Positions 35,607 to 47,996 of a stretch of 64,000 nucleotides of DNA are shown here, one piece after another. A program made the position numbers and the translations under genes. Each line of letters opens with the position of its first letter. Positions within the stretch are counted from its first letter, which is position 1. This DNA comes from Phycomyces nitens (taxonomy: Eukaryota > Mucoromycota > Mucoromycetes > Mucorales > Phycomycetaceae), in NCBI GenBank assembly GCA_022702545.1, contig JAHRBC010000001.1, positions 496,001 through 560,000 of the forward strand. Reading direction: 5' to 3'. The notes beneath the pieces are model-generated. The model was not told the DNA's origin. It searched no databases and saw only the letters and a list, made by a program, of their open reading frames with translations.

Positions 35607-37093
35607 CTTGCAAATGGTGCTCAAAACCAGGTGCATGCTGAGGAGTGGAAGAGTGCAAGTACGCCCTCAGAAAGGCATCAGCTGGAGGTCGAAAATGGTG
35701 TTCAATGGTCGCAGTTGCATCGCCTTGGATACTTTGATCTAGTACGTGGAACGATCATTGATCCCATGCACAACCTATTCCTGAGAACGGCGAAGAGGAT
35801 GGTCGAGATGTGGACTGCCAGTGGTCTGATCACAGACAACAATCTTCGTGAGATGCAGAGGGTGGCAGAGACCATGGTGCTGCCTACAGAGTACGCAGTG
35901 TTGAAGACGAAGATTGGGAAGGGATTTCCCCATATGAAGGCTGACGAGTGGAAATCCTGGGTGCTCATTTACTCCCCTGCTCTATTGAAGACCGTTCTCC
36001 CTGCTGCCAAGTTCCAGAATTGAATCAGCTTTGTTGATGCCTGCCGCCTCCTTACCAAGCCAACCATCACTTTTGACAAACTTGATGAAGCTCATAGTCA
36101 TCTGGAAAAATTTGGTCAAGCCTGTGAACAACAATACCCACACACCATCCTCACCTGCAACATGCACCTGCACCTCCATCTTCGCGACACCGTTCGTGAT
36201 TTTGGACCCGTGTACGGTTATTGGCTCTTTGGGTTTGAGAGATATAATGGGTTGTTGAAGAGTGTCAAGACAAACAGAAGAGACGGGTTTGAGTCAACCT
36301 TTATGAAAATATTTGTCCAGAATTCATACAAGGAGGACTATACAAATGTCATCCTCAAGTTGTCAATATCAGCTCCTTTCCTTCCTCCTTTGCCACCTCG
36401 TCTCCACCTGCACCTACACCAACACGACGCCCATTCCAATTGCAAGATTTTGTGGAGGCATCCCAAGATTCCGAATTTCCAATCAAGGGTAACGAGCCTC
36501 TTCCCCCCACCGCATTTCCTCTCCAAGCCAGATCAGCAACAGCAATGAGTGATGTTGACTATCCTCATTTGTTAGAGTACTACAAAGGTACGTATGACAT
36601 TTCTGAGCTAGAGAGCTACCAACACACCACCTCGTCTTTCCTATTTGTTGACAATCAAATAGTGAAAATAAAATCGATAAATCTCCTTGGCCAGGTCTAT
36701 CGTGGTCACAATGGCTCTGGTAATGGTAGATCTTGTGTCCAAGCTTTGTTTGGTAGCAGCACTGGTGAGAACCAGACAGCATATACTGGCGAAATACAGT
36801 ATATTTTTGTCCGCCAGTTCATGCTGCCTCTCTCTGCCTCTGCCTGTCCAACTAGACAATCATACCAAAGCCAACATGTTTTTGCCTTTGTGAAATGGTA
36901 TGGTGTCTGCTATGATCGTTCGCGTGAGGATGAAGGTGTTGACATCTGTTTGCCTGGGTTTTCTCCTGCTACCCATGAGTGCATCTTGCCCATGCATCGC
37001 CTTCTTTTGAAAGTTGTGACTGCTATGAACACAAGCCGAAATGGTGTGAAGAGGATGCTGGTCATCCCTTTGCCCAAAAAGCTTTGTGTGTAA
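35607..37093 (+). pseudogene. Plavaka-like transposase, 3' half, element C
   Basis: Continuation of the C transposase after the E insertion. It resumes at GCA AAT GGT, with HAEEWKSASTPSERHQLEVE, then TIIDPMHNLFL. The glycine of LG is changed to arginine (FLRTAK). GFERYNGLLK, the probable catalytic Glu, is present. Lesions: TGA at 36021-36023 where B has Trp (FKNWISF against FQN-stop-ISF), and a frameshift between about 36360 and 36440, after which QDFVEASQDSEFPIKGNE is in another frame. The tail ends LPKKLCV with TAA at 37091-37093. The gene is therefore dead independently of the E insertion. Confidence 0.9.
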
Positions 37094-37219
37094 TAAAATA
37101 AATAAATATCTTTTCTCTTTCATAAAAAACCAAACAGAAATAGCATTGCCTTTATAAATGTTGTCAAAACGTAACACATGTCAAAAAAAATAGATGGAGA
37201 GATAAAAAAAAATATTTTA

Positions 37220-37286
37220 TTAAGGCCCATTTCTAAGAGCCCACTGAGCAAGACTGGGATTTAAATTGGTCGGGACTGCCACGTCC
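37220..37286 (-). pseudogene. Gene 2 C-terminal fragment, element C
   Basis: The last 22 codons of gene 2 exon 4 read DVAVPTNLNPSLAQWAL and end in TAA (37222-37220). The VAVP motif matches A (VAVPEG), B (LAVPEG) and D' (LAVPLA). It is cut at 37286, where terminus X begins. The rest of C gene 2 is not found in the window. Confidence 0.7.
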
Positions 37287-38145
37287 CACTGGAAAAAGTA
37301 TACGATTTTATGGTGGAGAAATATCTGTAGTATTAAAGTACCATCATCGATTTATTGTTATTTCAATCTATATTTCTCTACCATACAAATATGAATGATA
37401 CTATAGGGAATGACGCCTGGTCTATCAGAGAAATAGGTCTTTAGTTCCGCTTGAAAAACCTTTGATACCCCCCAACTTTTCTGTTATTAAAGAGGTCTTG
37501 TTTATTTTATATTTCGTGTTGAGTAAGCCTATTATTTATTGTATTTTGTGCCATATAAAGCTAATTGCAATATCGCGATTTACAATCTACACTACGAAAA
37601 AAAAGGGCCCGGTTTTGGACTTGGTTTTTTGTAAACTGAGTCTTTTGGACATTGTATATTTATAGACCATTAAATATCTCCGCTTTATTAGAGATGTACA
37701 GTGATTTATTAGTACACTGATAACACTTCCTATATTTTATACTTCATTTCCCATTGGTTCTAATTTATGTGACCTTTGGCTATTTAGTATTCTTAATTGG
37801 ACACATCTTTGTTTACCTTAGCTCTAATATTATATTTAATTGGCTATTACTCTAATAGCATTTATTTAATTGGTTCTTAATTATATATATTTTAGATTAA
37901 TAGTATATTTATTACTATAAATTTACAGATTTAATTGGTTCATAATTTCATTCTGTTTTAATAATATATTTATTAAACAATAATATTGATTTAATTGGTT
38001 CTTATTTTATATATCTTTTAGATTTATCATACATTTATTATATAATAATTATTAATTTATGGCAATTTTCATATCTTTATTAATGTTAATATTATTTAAT
38101 AATAATAATGATTATCATATTCTTACCAATTTAATAACTTACTAG

Positions 38146-38738
38146 TTATCGTTGTCTCCTGCAACGATCTTGCCAAAGTTGGCCAACTCTTGCAACAGAT
38201 GCCCAATTATTGTGGCATCTAGTAAAATCAATTCCTTGCTCTTTAAGCATGCGTGCATGTCGGGTACAAGCTGTATGCTTGTCTTCTTTAGATATAGATT
38301 TCCAACTAGGAAAAGTTCCAAGGGCCAGTACAGAAGGGAAAGTGGCCAGTTGATCACATACTAGTTTTGTACACATATGGACTGTTGATTTGTTTTCATG
38401 GTTTACTTCAATCCTAAGATCTTGGCTCATCATATTAAGAATATGTGCCCAAGTTACATGAGAGATTTTAGGCACTGGTCTTGGTATAGGACCATTTGAA
38501 ATCTATTACTTCAAAGTTAGTCAAATGTGTTATTTTATTATTAGCTACTTACATTGGATGAGATGACAACATCTTTCTTTGGGCACATGATTTTGTCTAA
38601 ATCATTACGAATGGTTGCAATCTCTTGTTTCATGACTTGTTGTTCATTTTGAATTACTTCTTGGCCTTTCTGCAAAGCACACAGAGTCTCTTGAATGCCT
38701 TGAAGTAACTGGATGACTGAATTATCTGTGTTGTTCAT
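38146..38738 (-). CDS. Transposon F partner gene (180 aa, intact)
   Basis: Two exons, 38738-38553 (186 nt) and 38502-38146 (357 nt with TAA), joined by a phase-0 GTAAGT...AATAG intron of 50 bases. The N-terminal 55 residues form a probable coiled coil (LLQGIQETLCALQKGQEVIQ onward). The second exon has VTWAHILNMMSQDL, a Cys-containing centre, GTFPSWKSISKEDKHTA and a basic end (WQDRCRRQR). Orientation is divergent from the transposase, whose start lies about 440 bases away. It resembles gene 2 of A-E in general plan (coiled coil then a W(K/R)S segment) but not clearly in sequence. By analogy with two-gene CACTA elements it may be a DNA-binding cofactor; this is inference. Confidence 0.7.
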
Positions 38739-39178
38739 AATGAAAGAATTATTATTAGAAATGCGGGTTTGTTGTGAAGAAAGAAAAGAAAAAATTTTCT
38801 CTGACGTGGGATTATTTTTGTAATCTGTGGGCTAAATCTATTGGTTCTTTTCAGTGAAGCTTAGTACTCTAGTTTTTATTGGTCCTTACATTTTTTGAAA
38901 GTATCCAACCATCTTCATCACCAGATTGTCAGCAGTTTTCGAATATATAAGAATAGATAAATTGTTAGTGACCAATAGCAATGGGTTAAATATCTTTTGG
39001 CTCAAGGAGAAGTTTACAGAAATAGATTTTATCAACCTCTTTAATAGATTCTCCTGTCTAGACATGTATATTACTAACACTTAAAGCATCTTTGAAAGAT
39101 TACTATAAATATGAGCTCTATAAAATCATTTATCTCTATTCTTACTCTACAGAAAATACCTTATTTCCTCTCTCAAAA

Positions 39179-42013
39179 ATGTCCTCAGTTACAAAACCCT
39201 TCTGCTACCAATGTGCTGTTTGTAACAAGTCTTACAGTAGCGTTAGAAATGCCTCCAGCTGCAAATCCCGTTGCTTGAAGAGAACACTAGAAAGAATTGC
39301 ACATGAATCGATTCTCCAAGACCTGTCTCCCTCAGAAATCACATCTGATATGTCTTCAGAGTAAGTTTCTAAAATGTAAATGGATTTTATATGGTGTATA
39401 CTTACTTTATATTTATATAAACATATAGGATGTCATCAGAGATTCCTAATATTGAATATGCTGATGATTTCAACAACAATGATGTTTACGAGTCTATGGT
39501 AAGTAATAAAAATGGCTATATAAACATATTATATTAATCACTTATCTTATTAAAGAATGACGATGAGACAGTCACACCTTTGGTATTTGACTTCACTCGG
39601 CCAATTCCTTCACCAAGCAAAGATGATCTCTTGAATCTTGAATTCATGAGAATCATCAAAGAGTTCAACATATCACATATTGCCCACAAGATGATTGCCA
39701 AGCACTTCAATAGCATCCTCAGCACAACAGAGATCTCATATAGAGCATGTACACTATATCTTGGAAAAGATCTTTTGGAACGCTTCTCTGGTGTAAAGGA
39801 AGACATATATGATATTTGCCACAATGGATGCATGATGTTCAACCAGGAAAAGACGTATGAATGCAGCAACTGTGGTGAATCTTGCTACACCACCCAACAA
39901 GACAGTGAAGCACAGGTTCCTGCCGCCACCATGGTTCAGCTTCCTTTGGCAAGACAGATTGCTTTGGCATTGGCCAACAATAGTACCAGAGAGGCGATGA
40001 TGTACCATCACAATCATAAGCTCAACACCAATGGAACCAAGGCTGATGTATTTGACGGAGAAGTATACCAGTCGATAAAGCACATTTTTTCTGGAAAACA
40101 CAATATTGCCATCTCGTTGTCTGTTGATGGGTTTGCACCCCACAAGGTCCCTGAGTCAGTGACCATCGTTCATGCAACCATCCTGAACATGGATCCAATG
40201 ATCCATTATGAGCGCAAGAATATGCTCCAAATTGCAATGATCCCTGGCCCAACTGCACCTGCCGATTTCTGGTTGTTTCTTGAGCCAACAATGGCAGATC
40301 TCCAAACAATGCAGACAGGAGGATTGGTGGTAATGACACCAACAGAAACTATCAAGGCAAGAGTCCATGTCCTTATGGTTACTGGCAATATCCCGGCCTT
40401 GGCAAAGCTGGCATGCCATGCTGGGCACATGAGCAAGAATGGATGCCGGATTTGTCATGTTGTTGGCCAGTCTCCTGGACATGGCCAGTATTTCCGGATG
40501 TCCCCTTCAACCTCTCTACAATCATCAGAGAGTTTTAAGAACTTTGCTGCCGCCCCTGCCTCCAACACCCAAGGCCTTACTGGTCAGTCTCCTCTGGCCA
40601 CCTTAAGGTCATTTTCTGGTCCGTTTTTCTTTGCTCTCAATGAGATGCACGGCCTTTGCCATGGCATTGGCAAGCAAGTCTGGGGCCTTCTTTCGGGAAA
40701 ATATGGAAAGGCCCACCCATTCTTTCTTTCTGTTGCTGCCCAGAAAGAGATTGGTGCTGTGATGGTCAGCACAAAAAAAAACCATCCCAACCTCGTTTCA
40801 CGGTGCCTGGAGAGATGTCTCTTCAAAGGCCGGATACTTCCGTGCTGTCGACTGGGCAGATTTCCTTCTCTTCGTCATCCCCACCTTGGTTGCTGAGCGG
40901 ATCCGTGAAAAAGAAGCAAGAAAGGAGTTGCTTGGTCTTGTTCAAGCCTGCAACTTGCTCATGAGCTGGGAGCTATCAGCAGAAGAGCAACGCTCTATAA
41001 AACGGTATGTTTAGCAATATATATATATTTGTCATTTTTAACTTATTGTGTGAATATTTTTTAGACACTTGGTATCATGGAATGCCTACCTTGATACTTT
41101 GGTAACCAATGGCAGTGTGGACCTGCAAGTATTCACTATCAATCAACATATGCTCCAGCACTACCCCAACATGATCACCACATACGGCCCTCCAAGATCC
41201 TACAGCACCAGATCTGTTAAACGTGCAATTGGTGAATACACAAGGGCAATCAAAAGTAATTCTGCTGTTGGTGTGAACGCAGGGAATGTAATGGTCACTC
41301 TGGCCCATATCCGGCAACAACAACAACAAAGCAACAATAACCGAGCAACAACAACAAAGACAACAAAGATCCTAACTTACGAAGATACCTCTGCTGGCTG
41401 GCCAAGGTGTGAAGAAGGTCGACGTGTCAATGCTGATTGCGACATTGAGTTCTGGGGCCCTTTGAGAGATAGGACTATTCTTGATACTTTTGGAGACATA
41501 ACTTGTCTTCCAGAACTTCTCAAAGAATTTTATTCATCACTGGGGGAAGAGTGTAGCGGTCTTGAAGCAGCTATAAAAACAAGCCGCAAGGCGTTTGTTA
41601 ATGGTTGTGTGATTGACTCTGCACTTGACCAAAATACGTCAAGAGAGGCTTGGCATGTTCGTCTTCAACTCCAAGTAGACAAAAACCGCCGCAACCGCCG
41701 CATGTATTCTGGCGTCTATAAGGATTTCTTTGGCAAGGTTATTCTGTTCTTTGAACATGTGTTTGGTGAGAAGAGATGGCCCCTTGCTCTTATATTGGTA
41801 TACTCTGTTCATGTCACTAATGGTATACCAATTGTGTCGAATATTGATGGAAAACTGAAAGTTGTACATCTTTCAGATGTAAAGGAACTTGTTGGCCTGG
41901 TTGTCTCTGAACCAACAGTTTACACTGTCACAACCAGTGTTACGAAATATATTGTATGGCCAGAACTGAATCGCGGTTCAAAGCTTTCTCTTGGCCAATT
42001 GGCCGATCTTTAA
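39179..42013 (+). pseudogene. Plavaka-like transposase, element F (one-base homopolymer frameshift)
   Basis: Exons 39179-39360, 39429-39498, 39556-41004 and 41065-42013. The N-terminal finger CYQCAVC...SCKSRC is followed by an acidic linker. The core has SLSVDGFAPHK (first Asp), MIPGPTAP, LMVTGNIPALAK (Asn where B and E have the second Asp), GCRICH, LNEMHGLCHGI and, after the frameshift, FHGAWRDVSSKAGYF. The C-terminus ends GQLADL. A run of nine A (about 40773-40781) shifts the frame. Eight A would give about 882 uninterrupted codons with intron phases that fit. The Asp-to-Asn change could be a G-to-A mutation (GAT to AAT) that also abolishes catalysis, if alignment to B is right. Confidence 0.85.
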
Positions 42014-43689
42014 TTTTGTTTTTATTTGTAATTTTTTCTTTCAATTTTTTTAACATATTTTAATCAGCCACATAATAATACATATATTCTTGAGTTTTAT
42101 ACAACTGACCTTGAATAATTCTCGATTGCAATCTATATTTTCTAAAAGTGTAAGATCTGTAGTTTAAATCTTAGTTTTCTCTCCTCTGAGTTTATATTTT
42201 GGGATTTAACTTGTTTTTTGTTTCAATTGCAAAAAAATCATCAAGTTTTTGCTATTATAGACCTAAAATAATCTCCGATTTCAAAAAACCGGCCCTTTTT
42301 TTCGTAGTGCTATTCATATCCTTTACTTTTAACCTCAGTAACTCATCTCTTTAGGCTGAAAAGCAAAGGGAAATAATGTCTTTAGACTGAAAAGCAAAGG
42401 GAAATAATGTCTTTAGACTGAAAAGCAAAGGGAAATAATGTCTTTTAGACTGAAAAGCACCATATCATATGTTTACATACAAGCCTCATTTGTTGATTTT
42501 TAAAAAATAAATTGTTTTTTATTTATTTTTTATTTATTTAATATATATATTTCTAGATAAATGCTCTAATCATATAATAATAATATATATGCTATTTCTA
42601 GAGTATTGTTTGATATTTTGCATCTAGCAAGACCAACAAGTTCCTACCTGATAGATATTGGGTACTGTCTTGGAGAAGAATGGTGCTATATATAGTAATA
42701 GGAGCAAAGATTAATTAAATAATCATAATGGATCAAATTATTTGCTGTTGTACTTACAATGTTGATATCGTGAGTAGATAGACTACTTGATAGATTCATG
42801 AGAATATTTCAGCATATTAGCTGTCAGTTAAGATTGTCTAAGAATTGTAAAGTTATTAGTATTCTGGATATTCATATATACTATATTATCAGCAGTTTTC
42901 TTACCTGTGTGATTGTTTGTTCAGGCATGCGGATGATATTCTTAATATATCTAATAGAGAATAGAACATAGTTATATATGTATAAGTAAAGAGATATATA
43001 TGATTTATAATAATATAATAGCTTACCATGATGTTTGGTTACAAGATTGAATGACATGCAAAGCCGTGATGACTAGAGATATTGTCATTAGTAAAGAGAA
43101 GCTTTGAGCAAATATTATTTTAAATTATTAAACCATGTAAAATGACCAAAGAGGAGAAGCTTGTTGATGATCTGTAAAGATAATGGCAAAATCATTAAGT
43201 AATTACATAAAATAATAAGAATAAAATAATTACCAGTATGTGTATGAGAGCAAGAGGCAAAAGAGAAAGAACAAAAAATAATTTGCATTCCAAGGTGGTT
43301 TACCCCTAAAAAAAAATGCAGTCTGTAAAACTAATAATCCCAAAAACATAATATAATCGTCATTTTCATTTTACAGTTATATGCTTTATTTAATCAAGAA
43401 AGACTCTAATCATTTTTAAGTCAAGGTCTTGTAGAATTACCTATATATGATAATTCATTTTAATCACCACCCAAGAATATTAACTTTACAACTTTCAAAA
43501 GACAGAGAAAACATTGTAGTTTAATAATCAACAAAAATAAAAACATATTCTAATGTCCATCCAATAGAACTACCAAATATTCTTAACGCCATCTAAAGTG
43601 AGTAATCAAGAAAAGAGCTAATTCAAGATCTATACTCCCCTCGTTTCAATTGATATATTCAGAGTTGAAATCGGATATTTTTTGCAGTG

Positions 43690-45830
43690 TTTCTTGCTGT
43701 CCAATTTTGGTTTCTACCCCATTATTGTCCATCTCTATTGCACCATCATTATTGTCAACGAGTGATATTTAATTTACTATATTTTCTGACTTGTTTTCAC
43801 ATCACTGTTATATTTGACATAATGGTATATCAGAGAAAAGTGATATATAAACCCAGATAGCTGGATTATCTAAAATCAAGACAAACTATACCATCCAGAA
43901 ATCCTTATCCAAATATGAAAATACCATACCCAATCTATTGTGGGACAAAGTCCCAAAATATCTATTAACTGATAGCACAGCTATTATGATAATAAATATC
44001 CAAGCTGATAAGAATTATAACAATAATTATAAATATTAAGTTAACATACTTCTTGAATCAATAACTGGATATACTTTAACTTTTTCTAAACCACAATAAA
44101 GAGTCTCAAAGTATCCACCGTCCCAATTTCTACTACAAATATCACAATCACAACAAACTCAACACGCGTCAGGTTGACATGGGTGTTGTAGTCTTTCCAG
44201 CTTTGCCCACTTTCGCAAGCAACATCATCCTTTTCCAAGACTGCCTTGCCAGAAAGAGTGATGTCATGTCCAGTCAATATGGCAATGTCACTCATATCAC
44301 ATTGCAAGTCACTTTTCATTCATATATCTCTTTACATTTCTATCTTTATCTCTCATTATCTGCATTTCAATTCTCATTCTTGTATCTACTTTTTGTCATC
44401 TATCTCATTTTCCCTTTCCCCATGTTCCTGTCTGTGCGCATTTATTCTTATCTTCACTCTACATTTTTCTCACATATCTATATTTTCTTTATCATTATTG
44501 TCACCCATTTTTACATTATCATCTTTACTGCATATCTTGCTTTCTCATAATTTTATATCTCTGTTATGTCTTATCATCTTACATTTTACACAATCTCTCA
44601 TTATCCTTATCCATTATCTCATATTACCACTCTATTTTTTGTTCACACACCCATTTTCTATAATCCATTATTAACCAATTCATAATTATCTACAAAGTAA
44701 TATTTTATGAAGTCTATATAAGAGACTAAAAATCAATCAATAAATATCATCAGTTATCTCTCTCTTATTTTCTGTCCCTGAATTAGTGAATTGTCTTGTA
44801 TAGAAATTCCTAAACATACTTCGTGCCAAGATTGATTTTTCTTTTCATCTATTTCTCTTTTTCCTGAATCTGTAACTTCCCAGTACCTTGCTGTCAACTC
44901 GATTAATTGTCCTGAGCAAAATTGTCTTGTTCTCTCTCTTTATTTGTATCCTTATCCCTTGTATCTGTTGCTGTCAAGAGTATATTTTACTGTCCCAAGT
45001 GAAGTTTATATATCTCTTTCTACTTCTTCATTTTCTCTTCTTTTGTCCTCTTGCTGTCCTTGAATTACAGTTCTACTCCCATTAAATTCATTCTTTATCA
45101 CACCCTCATTATTGTCAATGAAGTGGTATTCAATTTACTATATTTTCTGACTCGTTTTGCACTCACAACAAACTCAACACGCGTCATGATTTTGACCATG
45201 AAGATGGACCAAGGATCCGGAACAGGCCTAGGAGGGGTCAGAGGCCAGACCAGTCCGAAGAAAAGGTCTGAGCCAAGTAAGGATAGCCAATCCCTGAGTT
45301 TCTTTATTTTTCTTTCTTTTCAATTTTTCTCTATTTTATTTTATCACATTTTATTATTCTCTTTTTTATACTCTTTCCTTTTATATTTCTTTTGTGAATC
45401 CTTTCTCACTTTCTTGCAGGATTGCACCATTCTGTACTTCTTCAGCTTATTTCTTCTACTTCTTTGTCTTACTATTTTCTTTACTATGTTATAGTATATT
45501 TTTATTATACTTTTTCTTTAGCCTTGATGGCATCATTTTATTATTTTATTATTTCATCTTTCGGTTATTCTTTTAGTTATTTTCTTTGTCTATAAAAGAC
45601 ATTCTTTTCTAATGAATAAATATTATCTGTCAGTTTTACAATCAACTTTACAGTTATTTTATTCTTTTGAGTTTAAGCTCTTGATCTCTGAAGAGCAGTT
45701 ATATTTTGCCCAGTCATTTTGGGGATATCTCTGTTGAGTTTTGTTAGTCTTTCACTGATTTTTTCATTGTTTCTTTTATGTATTTTATTTGTCGCCCATT
45801 TGGTTACCATACACAACCATACAAACACAT
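43690..45830. other. Gene-poor region with repeated fragments
   Basis: No gene is recognised. The segment after 43690 ('cttgctgtcc', 'cattattgtcaacgag', 'tttactatattttctgac') recurs at 45050-45160. 'acaaactcaacacgcgtca' occurs at both about 44154 and 45166. Two TATA-plus-AATAAA segments (44712-44755 and 45588-45630) resemble that at 10480. The content suggests fragments of a decayed LTR retrotransposon, but no reverse transcriptase or integrase motif is visible. The rest is long pyrimidine-rich, low-complexity sequence. Confidence 0.4.
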
Positions 45831-46210
45831 TGTTGTATCCAATATAATCGTAGATTGAAACATTAACACAAATTACCAATATTGAAACATATTGAATAAC
45901 CGACCTACTGGAAGTGCACTAAAGAGTGTACCTTTCCAAATACATTATTCATACGTAAAGACACACTAACAACTAGTACTAACACACTGGTCAATAGTAC
46001 TAAGTAAAATAACAAGTCATATCTAATAGTTGGTAGAGAGAACAGACATTACATGATATCATCATATCATCACTAGCACTCATCTCAATGTCTATATAAA
46101 TGCACAATATGAATAGCAATAGTTTTCATCTTATTCACAAATTCTTTCTCTCTCAATAAACAAAGTCTCACCGTACTCTTGTCCGTGCTTTGTTTTCCTC
46201 TGATTTAATA
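45831..46210 (+). repeat. Left LTR of the chromovirus element
   Basis: 380 bases, TG...TA, with TATATAAA near 46094 and CAATAAACAAA near 46156, consistent with promoter and polyadenylation signals. It differs from the right LTR at over 20 positions, mostly transitions. Confidence 0.93.
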
Positions 46211-46274
46211 GGGGGAGGATAAAACCATAGAACTCTCTATGAAGCATCCAGCAAAAGCAGTACAGAAACCATCA

Positions 46275-47917
46275 CATGTCTTTCAATGAATGTATAACAC
46301 AAGCGAAATGATTACACCACCAATCAAAGACAGACAGCATATCTTCAATCAAGCACATCTACTTGGCCACTTTGGTACAGATGCTATAGTTAATGCTATA
46401 CACAGTGATGGACTCCACTGGACTAACCTCAAGCAAGATGCCACAGCAACGGTAAAGAACTGCTTGAACTGTTAACAATTCAATGTCACAAAACATGGTT
46501 ATCATCTACTGAAACCTATTACTGCTGTGGTATACATACCACAGTTGAGTGAAATACAAACTCTACAACCAATCTCCAGTTACTACTTGCTAATGACCCT
46601 GGCAAGTTAACATCTCAGAAATAGTTACACACCAGGTACATGTACACTTCACACTGCTACAGTGATAACCAACCATTACATGACGGGGACTTTAATTACA
46701 AGGTAATTTGAATAATAGTATATAAGCAATCATAATATTCTTTCTTCAATAAATAACACTCTCATAGTATTCTTATTTTCTTTACAAGATACTAACAATC
46801 CATATACCTCAATTGTCAGTCAACCAGGTGAACACTGGGCCATTGATCTTGCTGGTCCATACACCACCTCACACAATAGCAACCATTATATCCTAGTAAT
46901 GGTTGACATCTTCTCCCAATTCTGTATACTCCACACAATTCCTAACAAGATGTCCTTAACAATTGCAAGACAACTTGTTCAGATATTATATGACTATGGA
47001 TTACCCAAAATCCTACAGTCAGACAATGGTACCAAGTTTGTCAATGAACTTGTCAAGACATTTACCCAGGCAGCAGGAATCGATCACTGCCTAATAACCC
47101 CATATCATCCAAGAGCAAGTTGTGTTGTTGAGAAATGGGTACACACGGCAAAGGAAGTCATAAACAAGAGAACACAAGGAGCAAAGCAAGACTGGGATTT
47201 ATACATCCCAAGTACGCAACTGGCCATAAACAGCAAACATGCCCCTTCACTCTCATGTTTGCCAGACAATCAACCAATTTCTCTGACTACCAAAAAACAG
47301 AAAGTACACACACTTCTCCAAACTGTCTAAAAGAAAGAAAGGACTGTATCAAACAAATGGAGACTATCATATTCCCTGCTATCCGAGAACGTATCAAGGC
47401 CACACAAGCAGCAGACAAGGGAAGACACAATAAGGGCCATAATATCATAATGGAGTTTCCCAATGACAGCAACGTGATGATCAAGAATATCCTCAGAAAA
47501 TCCAAGACCGATCCAAGATATGAGGGACCATTCACAGTCAAGGGCAGAACAAAAGGAGGCAGCTACATCTTGCAAGACAAAATGGGCACACTTTTATCAA
47601 GAAACATTCTGCCCTTGCAAATTAAGCTGATATCCCAAGATACTATTATCTCTTCTGACAATTTCTCCGAGGTACAAGCCATCATTGACCATTGTAAAGA
47701 CAAAGGCAACTATCTTTACAGAGTACGTTGGAAAAACTATGCACCAGATCAAGACACTTGGGAACCAACCAGCCACTTCAACAATTTGAGCATTATTGAC
47801 AAATACTGGCAAAGACGAGGTGCTGAACAACCTCAGAAACAATCTATGATCAAATACAACAAGCGCACCATGTCATCCCAAGAATCTACACGAGCCAGTA
47901 AATGTAGATGCAACTGA
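46275..47917 (+). pseudogene. Integrase with chromodomain (decayed chromovirus pol)
   Basis: The zinc-binding H2C2 region is seen at HLLGHFG...CLNC (46340-46475) but ends in TAA at 46473-46475. A non-coding insertion (about 46529-46797) separates it from the catalytic core: GEHWAIDLAGPY (Asp), LQSDNGTKFVNEL (Asp) and ASCVVEKWVHTAK (Glu). A frameshift near 47235 moves the frame to TLMFARQSTN. The GPY/F-like region (RYEGPFTVKGRTKGG) and a chromodomain (YLYRVRWKNYAPDQDTWEPT) follow, ending at 47915-47917. Chromodomains of this kind direct integration to marked heterochromatin. The element cannot be autonomous. Confidence 0.9.
46529..46797. repeat. Possible solo LTR inside the integrase remnant
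   Basis: The non-coding 269 bases that interrupt the integrase start TGTGGTATAC, end ACTAACA, and contain TATATAAGC and TTCAATAAATAA. This looks like a small LTR. No duplicated target bases are evident. Confidence 0.35.
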
Positions 47918-47996
47918 ACTCAATGAATGCTACAGTGTATCCTTACATATGCTCCCATGGCAATTCAAACGGTTGTTCCAACCTGGAGGGGGGTAA

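Larger units (their letters stand above)
37590..42309 (+). mobile_element. Plavaka-like DNA transposon F, complete, TSD CTA
   Basis: 4,720 bases with inverted ends CACTACGAAAAAAAAGGGCC (left, 37590) and CACTACGAAAAAAAGGGCCG (right, complement, ending at 42309). It is flanked by CTA at 37587-37589 and 42310-42312. The uninterrupted target is visible in the inverted D' copy near 18390 (ATGAATAGATTG), which fixes both borders and the 3-base duplication. F has a different gene order from A-E: its partner gene is upstream and divergent from the transposase, and there is no gene 3. It appears to be the youngest DNA transposon here. Confidence 0.95.
37287..43689 (+). mobile_element. Non-autonomous Plavaka-like element X (D' deletion derivative)
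   Basis: Left end CACTGGAAAAAGTATACGAT at 37287; right end at 43689 is the complement of CACTGCAAAAAATATCCGAT. The two ends match at about 20 of 24 positions. Without the inserted F and its duplicated CTA, X is about 1.68 kb. Bases 37287-37589 and 42310-43440 are an inverted copy of D' 18687-17230, including its gene 3 (minus strand here, with one extra T in the T-run near 43310 that breaks the frame). It has no transposase or gene 2. Flanking triplets (TCC and TTT) do not match, so the two ends may not come from one insertion event. Confidence 0.6.

Noticed and set aside
37284..43692. X as a cleanly bounded element with target duplication
   Set aside because: The ends match each other, but the flanking triplets are TCC and TTT and the rest of C gene 2 does not resume after 43689, so a single simple insertion is not supported.
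44179..45576. Several hydrophobic open frames rich in Phe, Ser and Leu
   Set aside because: They arise from pyrimidine-rich low-complexity DNA, lack start context and splice partners, and have no recognisable domain.
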